Program-made: the position numbers and the translations under genes | The notes under the pieces: model-generated | The model's input: the letters and a program-made list of their open reading frames with translations, nothing else | What the model was told of the DNA's origin: nothing | Databases searched by the model: none | Shown here: positions 7,072 through 12,084 of the stretch, in pieces | Layout of the letters: the number at the start of each line of letters is the position of its first letter | Numbering within the stretch: the stretch's first letter is position 1 | Source: Discostella pseudostelligera | Lineage: Eukaryota > Bacillariophyta > Thalassiosirophyceae > Thalassiosirales > Thalassiosiraceae | Length of the DNA stretch: 12,084 bases | Assembly (NCBI GenBank): GCA_036940085.1 | Contig: JALLBK010001078.1 | Location: forward strand, 1-12,084 | Direction: 5' to 3'

Positions 7072-8634
7072 ATGGTGACACCTTCCTTTTCAGTCGGAAC
7101 CACTTCCGCTTCCCCCGCACCCGCCCGACGATCTACGCGACGGGCGGCAATGAATGCAACGACGCGTATTGCCCAGGAGTTGGCTCCCCAACGCCGCTCC
7201 ACTCGTTTGGCAGCGCGGAGCAATAATTTCCACAGCAGCAGCAACAACAATAGTGGAACACTATCGACAATGACAATGAGCGGCGGTGCAACTTCAGCAG
7301 CGGCAGCGAGGTCTGCGAATGCGACTGCAGTTTTTGGTGGCGCTGCAGGTGCAACGACTGAGCAGCCTCCCGCTCCGAAGGCGAAGGGTTCGCCCATTGT
7401 TCTTGACGATGATGATATTGAAAGCTTGGATTTGAAACCAGCCGCGAAGGTCCCAGTTGCAGTGGCGGCGGCGGTGGTGCTCCCAGTGGCCGATTTTACC
7501 TGTGCAATTTGCTTGGATACCCCTGCCTCCCTGACAGATGCTGCCTCGATCAATGGCTGCACGCATAAGTTTTGCTTCGATTGTATTGATAAGTGGGCAG
7601 ACACTGAGAATAGATGCCCCTGCTGCAAGGCACGCTTCCGCACTATTGACCGTGTGGTGGCGCTACCGCCCAGTCCGGTTGAGATTGATTCGCCGGCGAC
7701 GTCGGCAGCTAAGACTTCGGGGGGGAGAAAGGGCAAGCGGAAGAGGTCCAGTAATAGTTCATCCAGTCCGAATTCTCGTTCGAGACGTAGTGCTAGTGCG
7801 AGCTCCCCCGCCAACCGTCGTCCCAACTCTCGCACCGTCGAAGACCGGAATCAACCATCCATGTCGGGAATTGTTATCGACGCCGCGTTTGTACAGAATA
7901 TTTTGTCTACTTTAATGAATGCCACCGGCGGAGACGGGGCAGGAGCAGCAGCTTTTGGCCGTGGTGGTACTGGGCAGGTAACCTTTGGTACCGCCGCGGA
8001 TGGTAGGCCGGTGATTCGCGTTATAAATCCCCAGGCGGGCGGAATGGTTGGGGTTATGGAAATGTATTTGTCAGACGGTGCTCAAGTTGCGACTGGAGGA
8101 GTGGGGAGCGCGACGGTGAGCACGTCGGCTAGGATGACCGTGAGAGTTCGCTCAAGGGCGCCTACTAGTAATGATTCCCGGAGGGTAGCTGGTAGTGGTG
8201 GTAGCTCCTCTAGTCCTCCTCCTCCCAGGGTAATGCGTCCCGTAACAACCGAATTGTTGCAACAAATGATGGCAGGTAGGAGCGATGCTAGTGGTTCTGC
8301 TGCTGCGGCGGCTACTGCTGCTGCAGCTACTTCTGCTGCCGCAGCTAGTGCCCGGCCTGCTGCAATGGCCGCATCGACCTTTGCCAGCTTATTTAGACGT
8401 GGGGACAATGCAGGGGCAACCTCGAGTAGCCCCCGTGGCAGGAGGGTAGCCTTTTCTGTCGGCGGATCAAGTACCGCTGGTGCTGCACCAGCAACTGCTC
8501 AGATGACTATTCGGATCATTTCGCGTCCCAGTAACGCTTCCCGATCAACCAGTCATTCGCCTACCGCGAGGTCCAGCAATAGGAGGGCGAGCAGAGGTGG
8601 TTCAACGGATAATGAGCCCATTGTCATCGATTAA
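7072..8634 (+). CDS. RING-finger E3 ligase with SUMO-interaction-like motifs (candidate STUbL, 520 aa)
   Basis: The RING is C3HC4: Cys144/Cys147, Cys163/His165, Cys168/Cys171 and Cys182/Cys185, with Trp175 in the usual E2-contact area. RING proteins pass ubiquitin from an E2 enzyme to a substrate. Four short hydrophobic-acidic motifs resemble SUMO-interaction motifs: PIVLDDDD (108-115), PVEID (202-206), GIVID (266-270) and PIVID as the last five residues (516-520). RING plus several SIMs is the layout of SUMO-targeted ubiquitin ligases such as RNF4 and Slx5/Slx8. A basic cluster (RKGKRKR, 219-225) is a likely nuclear localisation signal, and the N-terminus has two RRSTR repeats (19 and 41). 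The middle and C-terminal parts are Gly/Ala/Ser-rich, with a poly-Ala stretch near 409-430. The start is the first in-frame ATG (7072); the upstream open frame lacks Met and resembles leader sequence. The 307-codon antisense frame at 6912-7835 is a shadow. Confidence 0.85.
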   Translation: MVTPSFSVGTTSASPAPARRSTRRAAMNATTRIAQELAPQRRSTRLAARSNNFHSSSNNNSGTLSTMTMSGGATSAAAARSANATAVFGGAAGATTEQPPAPKAKGSPIVLDDDDIESLDLKPAAKVPVAVAAAVVLPVADFTCAICLDTPASLTDAASINGCTHKFCFDCIDKWADTENRCPCCKARFRTIDRVVALPPSPVEIDSPATSAAKTSGGRKGKRKRSSNSSSSPNSRSRRSASASSPANRRPNSRTVEDRNQPSMSGIVIDAAFVQNILSTLMNATGGDGAGAAAFGRGGTGQVTFGTAADGRPVIRVINPQAGGMVGVMEMYLSDGAQVATGGVGSATVSTSARMTVRVRSRAPTSNDSRRVAGSGGSSSSPPPPRVMRPVTTELLQQMMAGRSDASGSAAAAATAAAATSAAAASARPAAMAASTFASLFRRGDNAGATSSSPRGRRVAFSVGGSSTAGAAPATAQMTIRIISRPSNASRSTSHSPTARSSNRRASRGGSTDNEPIVID

Positions 8635-9060
8635 AGGAAGCTCAATCTGCGATATAAAGTCCAAGAGCGTGAACATTGCGGGGATGCTAGATCCCGGTCT
8701 GACGAGCTTAGAAGTTGTGCATTATGTGTGTATGAGACTGTTGAATTCCCCGTGGACACTCCGGATCTTGCAAATTGCTTGAGTGTGTGTTCGGCTTGCG
8801 ATTAATTTAATGACGCTATTAATGAGGGAGAAAGACCGAGATAAATATTGAATGCTTAATTGACGATGGCTGTTACTATAGAAAGATGGAAACAAGTAAA
8901 TTGAGACGGTGATATTTCTGAAGATGCAAGGTTCGAGTCAAATATTGCAATAGTGAAAGCAAAATTTACGTTAGGTTGAGTTACGATCCCGATTTGAATC
9001 AATTCATTGTCATTTGCATACCTCCGTGGCTACTTTTGACTTTCCTCTTCACTACGGTAT
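8635..9060. other. Convergent intergenic region, genes 5 and 6
   Basis: This 426-bp stretch between convergent stop codons should contain both 3' UTRs. It is AT-richer than the flanking genes. A GGTTCGAGTC segment near 8929-8939 resembles a tRNA T arm, but no A box or foldable body accompanies it. I see no gene here. Confidence 0.5.
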
Positions 9061-11767
9061 CTAGCTGAAAAGGCCGAAATGGACTGTTTTTTGCTTCTCC
9101 AAAGGAGACTTTTCCACACCAGAGAGGGGAAGGAGGCTCGACGATTGTCGCGAAGTCAATTCATCCGACAAGGAGCCATCCGTTGATACCATGCTGAGCA
9201 GCTCGTAGCTAGTGGATCTAGAAACATACAATTCGCTGGCGCTCAAAGTGTACCCTACATCGTTTTTTCTATCCGTCTCAACTCCACTGATTGAATGACC
9301 ATGACTTTCATTGTCGGAAAGGCCAAAGTGAACTGATTTTCGTCCCTTCAATGGCGAATTTTCCATGGGCATCATGCCCGGGAAAGATGGTGTGAGGAGT
9401 CTCAATGGTATTCGCTCTGCAGTAAGGCCCAGTGGTTCGGAACGAAGTGGAGTAGGCGATAAATCGAAATACAATCCTACCTGGCTTGAATCGAACCCAT
9501 CAGTGCTTTGTCTGTGATAGAATTGATTTCTGGCAACACCGGAATATGAAGCTCGGAACGACGCGCTTCCATACAACATACCACTTTTTCTTCCGGGTGT
9601 GAGCATACCTACACTTTCCGCGTAATGCATTAGTCCATCGTCCTCAAGATGCTTAAAGAAGTAGGCTATTAATGGGTCGAGCACGAGCATTTTCAGCGCT
9701 GGGATGAGTGCGAGGATCAAACGAATGCATCGTGAATAGCCGATCGCTGAACATGTTGTCAGAGTATTTTTCACCTAAACGCAAGAGGTTTGCAAGAGGT
9801 CGACATGATAAGCATTGATCATAGTGAGTATGATGAGAATGAGTTGTTGGTAGTGCTCACCAATCCAGGGATCAAATCTGGAAGTGTCGGGTGGTCTAAC
9901 ACTTGAACAAGCGTGCCGGGCAGAACGCAACGAGTGAAGAACGGCTTGGGGATTATTGCGTGTGTGTCAACATCAATATCTCCCGTCAGGAACCATATGA
10001 AGATGTCGAAGAATACCACGGCGTCCACAAAGAACTCAAGAAACTGGCCAAGACGCAAAATAAAAAATGCCTGGGGTCCGCTAGGAATACAAACTGCGAT
10101 GTCTAATGCCGGTCGTCCAAGTATTGGGATTATGTCAAAGATATGCCGTCGGAAGCGATTAATTTGATCAGTGATGAATGCAAGTTGCTGATTGATTTGT
10201 TCAGGAGCCTTGCAACCGACAAAAAGTCTACCCACAATCTGAGATAACGGGATGGAAAATGTTGCGGATAAATGCCTAAAAAACAAGTTGCATGCTGTTA
10301 GATAGCGATGGGATGACAATGCATAATTGATAACGTGCAATTCGATAACCTACCAAGACAGACATAAACGTGCAATTTCCAATAATAAGCAATTCGTAAC
10401 AGTCAACCGCCAGGCTAGGCTGAATCTTGTCCGGGGTGATATGAGGTATTCACGCGAAGAAAGCAAGGAACGCAGAGACTTCAAGTACCGATGAGTATAA
10501 TTTCGCTTGTCGGAATTGATGGATGTTTGTATGTCCAGTGAAATTTTCACAATTCGATCGTATAGATCTGACGTTGCAGTGAGTGATTCATTTCTGAACT
10601 TGTGATAGTCCTTTTGCAGTTTTGTCAATTGATCCAACACCTGCTTTCCGAATACTCTCCTTTTGTTTATTGCTTCAATGACCGATGATGATATTTTGTT
10701 CAGTTTTGGAGATGATTGAAAGTTCAACGATGAGACTCGTGCAAGGGCAGTCTGAGCTTTTGCAAGCTGTAATAGATTCTGGATGTCGGTAAAGATCATA
10801 GAAGGCTTTTCGATTCTGCGTCGCTTTTCCATTTCACTCTTCTGACTCTGGACTCTTGTTTGCCACACAGCCCTCAACTGATCTTGTAATTTCAATACCT
10901 ACGACGTGAGGAATGGATCATGCATTAGTTCTGCGACAATGCAGTCGCAATATGTGACAGTTCTTGAAGACTAGCGGTGTGTGTAGTATTCATACTCACC
11001 ATTCGAAAAAGAGGGCCAGCAAATCTGGCGAACCTAATCCATCTCAAAATCACTTGTAGCCTCTGAATGAAACGCTGCGGCTCCTTGTGGATTCTATATG
11101 GCAGAACTTTGGACCAAAAGAAGGATTCTATTATGTAATGAAATTCCGAGGACAACTTCGATAGTGAGAGAGACATTCTGTCGATCCACTGGGTTATAAC
11201 TGCTGAATCATGAAGATTACTGCTCCCGCAGTGGCGATGAAAGTCAACTGTCTCGGTTGGGAGGATAAACAGCCAAAATGCTATCGTGGCGACGGCTGGT
11301 AACCATGAGCGCAAAAATTTTGATATAGTGGTGACAGCACTCTTTTTATGATTCTGGTCGGCCGCCGATCCAAGGAAGAACATTGACAGCCGCGCAGAAC
11401 TCCTTTGGGCGGCACGCAGCAGCGATTTTTCCAGTTCATCAAGAGCTCGATTGTCGAGTGCTGCTTTCCTCACCTCCACCGCCTGAACGAGTGCCTCCAC
11501 TATACATAGACAACAGAATAATGGATCGATCCACACAAAGGCTAGCTGAGATGTTGTGCGTGTTGATCCCAACACTCTGTCTGTAAAAGTGTAATTGACT
11601 GAAAATTCATCGTCCGGACATAGCGGCCATCGGCAATATTCATCAGAATCTGATTCATTGTCGTCATCGACTTTTCGCAAACATAGTGCAATGAATTGAA
11701 TTTCAAGCAGGGCTGTTATGGCAAAGACTAATTTCCATATAGACCTTGCTGCGGGGAGTCGACGCAT
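9061..11767 (-). CDS. Multi-exon polytopic membrane protein with S4-like helix and twin tail motif (813 aa, unknown family)
   Basis: Exons 11767-11000, 10898-10354, 10275-9861 and 9774-9061 join in frame to give 813 residues. Hydrophobic helices lie at about 13-30, 76-98 and 155-172. Next comes an arginine helix at about 232-256 with Arg242, Arg245 and Arg248 spaced by three, as in voltage-sensor S4 segments; the second helix has acidic Asp81 and Glu91. A charged helical linker (about 257-400) follows, then further hydrophobic helices at about 421-458, 487-535 and 589-617. FFxxxVLP occurs twice (216-223 and 550-557), hinting at a diverged duplication. The tail (about 620-813) is Ser-rich and disordered with several SP/TP sites, and a 17-residue motif, SPL..K[ST]VHFGL, occurs twice (714-730 and 797-813). 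An ion-channel or sensor role is only suggested. An in-frame TAA sits directly before the ATG at 11767. A spliced upstream exon may give the real N-terminus. Confidence 0.75.
9775..9860 (-). other. Intron of gene 6 (86 nt, phase 0)
   Basis: The donor GTGAGC starts at 9860 and the acceptor TTTAG ends at 9775. It joins a Leu codon (residue 576) to a GTG Val codon. Unspliced, the frame stops at 9819. Confidence 0.8.
10276..10353 (-). other. Intron of gene 6 (78 nt, phase 2)
   Basis: The donor GTAGGT starts at 10353. The acceptor is TTTTTTAG, ending at 10276 after a T-run. The splice rebuilds a Trp codon (TG + G, residue 438); without it the frame meets a TAG inside the donor. Phase and frame agree on both sides. 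Confidence 0.85.
10899..10999 (-). other. Intron of gene 6 (101 nt, phase 0)
   Basis: On the minus strand the donor GTGAGT starts at 10999 and the acceptor CGTAG ends at 10899. It joins the Met codon at residue 256 to a GTA Val codon. Reading through instead gives an unrelated tail and a stop at 10925. Confidence 0.8.
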
Positions 11768-11954
11768 TTATGACAGGCTGTGGTGGTGGCGGGTAGGTGG
11801 CGGGGGGAGAAGCGCCAATATCAATATCAATATCAATATTAACCAGTTGGTATCGGCAATGCCAACGCGTTCACTTGAGGCTTGGCTGCTTGGGCAGAAA
11901 ATTGAGCGAATCTTCCGAATAATATTGCCACAGATATTAAAGGTAAAGACTCAC
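11768..11954 (-). other. Upstream region or first intron of gene 6
   Basis: No coding sequence is supported. It contains a CAATAT hexanucleotide repeat and, on the minus strand, a C-rich pyrimidine tract ending in CAG just before the ATG at 11767. It reads best as an intron or as 5' leader. Confidence 0.4.
11816..11839. repeat. CAATAT hexanucleotide microsatellite (four units)
   Basis: Four perfect tandem CAATAT units in noncoding sequence upstream of, or in the first intron of, gene 6. A likely polymorphic microsatellite. Confidence 0.8.
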
Positions 11955-12084
11955 TGAACTTGACTACCGTTCCGCATCCTGCCGAGATCGCCCCGAATGT
12001 CGGCGTCATGATGTCATCGTCGTGATGTTGATGTCGAATGTCGATGAGGTTGATTTTGAGTTGTGTGGATGCTGTGGGCTGTGC
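11955..12084 (-). CDS. Possible 5' exon of gene 6, running off the window
   Basis: On the minus strand an ATG at 12009 opens 18 codons that end in a strong GTGAGT donor at 11954, leaving one base of a codon (phase 1). A phase-1 acceptor exists at the CAG ending at 11749, inside the annotated first exon (another at the TTAG ending at 11728), and splicing there leads straight into the first membrane helix. The frame is also open upstream of the ATG to the window edge (25 codons, no stop), so coding sequence may continue beyond it. If so, the residues encoded at 11767-11749 would be intron, and the gene is 5'-truncated here. The alternative is a start at 11767. Confidence 0.45.

Noticed and set aside
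6912..7835. 307-codon minus-strand ORF
   Set aside because: It is exactly antisense to the RING coding region, low-complexity, and reflects the GC-rich codon pattern of the real gene.
8925..8945. tRNA-like T-arm sequence GGTTCGAGTC
   Set aside because: There is no A box, anticodon stem or pairing acceptor stem at the required distance.
9903..10167. Plus-strand ORFs of 67 and 84 codons
   Set aside because: They are antisense to exon 3 of gene 6, whose splice sites and phases are well supported.
11000..11767. Gene 6 as a voltage-gated proton channel (Hv1)
   Set aside because: The S4-like helix followed by a helical linker is reminiscent, but the protein is far longer, has further membrane segments, and lacks the Hv1 S1 Asp context and S4 signature.

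Overview
The window looks like nuclear DNA from a photosynthetic stramenopile, most likely a diatom. The best clue is the first gene: its N-terminus is a signal peptide ending in Ala-Ser-Ala before Phe (ASAF), followed by a Ser/Arg-rich stretch. That is the bipartite targeting signal used to import proteins into red-algal-derived secondary plastids. Other support comes from short spliceosomal introns (about 78-101 nt, GT...AG), Ser/Gln/Asp-rich low-complexity tracts, and short intergenic gaps. I see no bacterial operon structure, rRNA, tRNA, CRISPR or transposon.

Six convincing protein genes alternate strictly in strand (+ - + - + -). (1) 183-2797 +, two exons, an 841-residue plastid-targeted protein of unknown function. 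(2) 3068-3430 -, a 120-residue small basic protein of unknown function, possibly mitochondrial. (3) 3865-5172 +, a CTR-family copper transporter. (4) 5425-6261 -, a 278-residue, mostly disordered, Ser-rich protein with one membrane segment and a possible protein phosphatase 1 (PP1) docking motif. (5) 7072-8634 +, a 520-residue RING-finger protein with several SUMO-interaction-like motifs, a candidate SUMO-targeted ubiquitin ligase. (6) 9061-11767 - (possibly starting at 12009 or beyond the window edge), at least four exons, an 813-residue polytopic membrane protein with an S4-like arginine helix, a helical linker, and a twin SPL...K[ST]VHFGL motif in its tail.

Genes 1/2, 3/4 and 5/6 converge with gaps of about 250-430 bp. 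Genes 2/3 and 4/5 diverge from shared upstream regions. The 2/3 region holds a clear inverted repeat and a tandem 8-mer. The genes do not form one pathway; this looks like an ordinary dense stretch of nuclear chromosome. The most notable items are the SUMO/ubiquitin ligase candidate, the spliced channel-like protein with its repeated tail motif, and the unassigned plastid protein. Gene models were assembled by eye from splice-site consensus and frame continuity, without transcript or database support.
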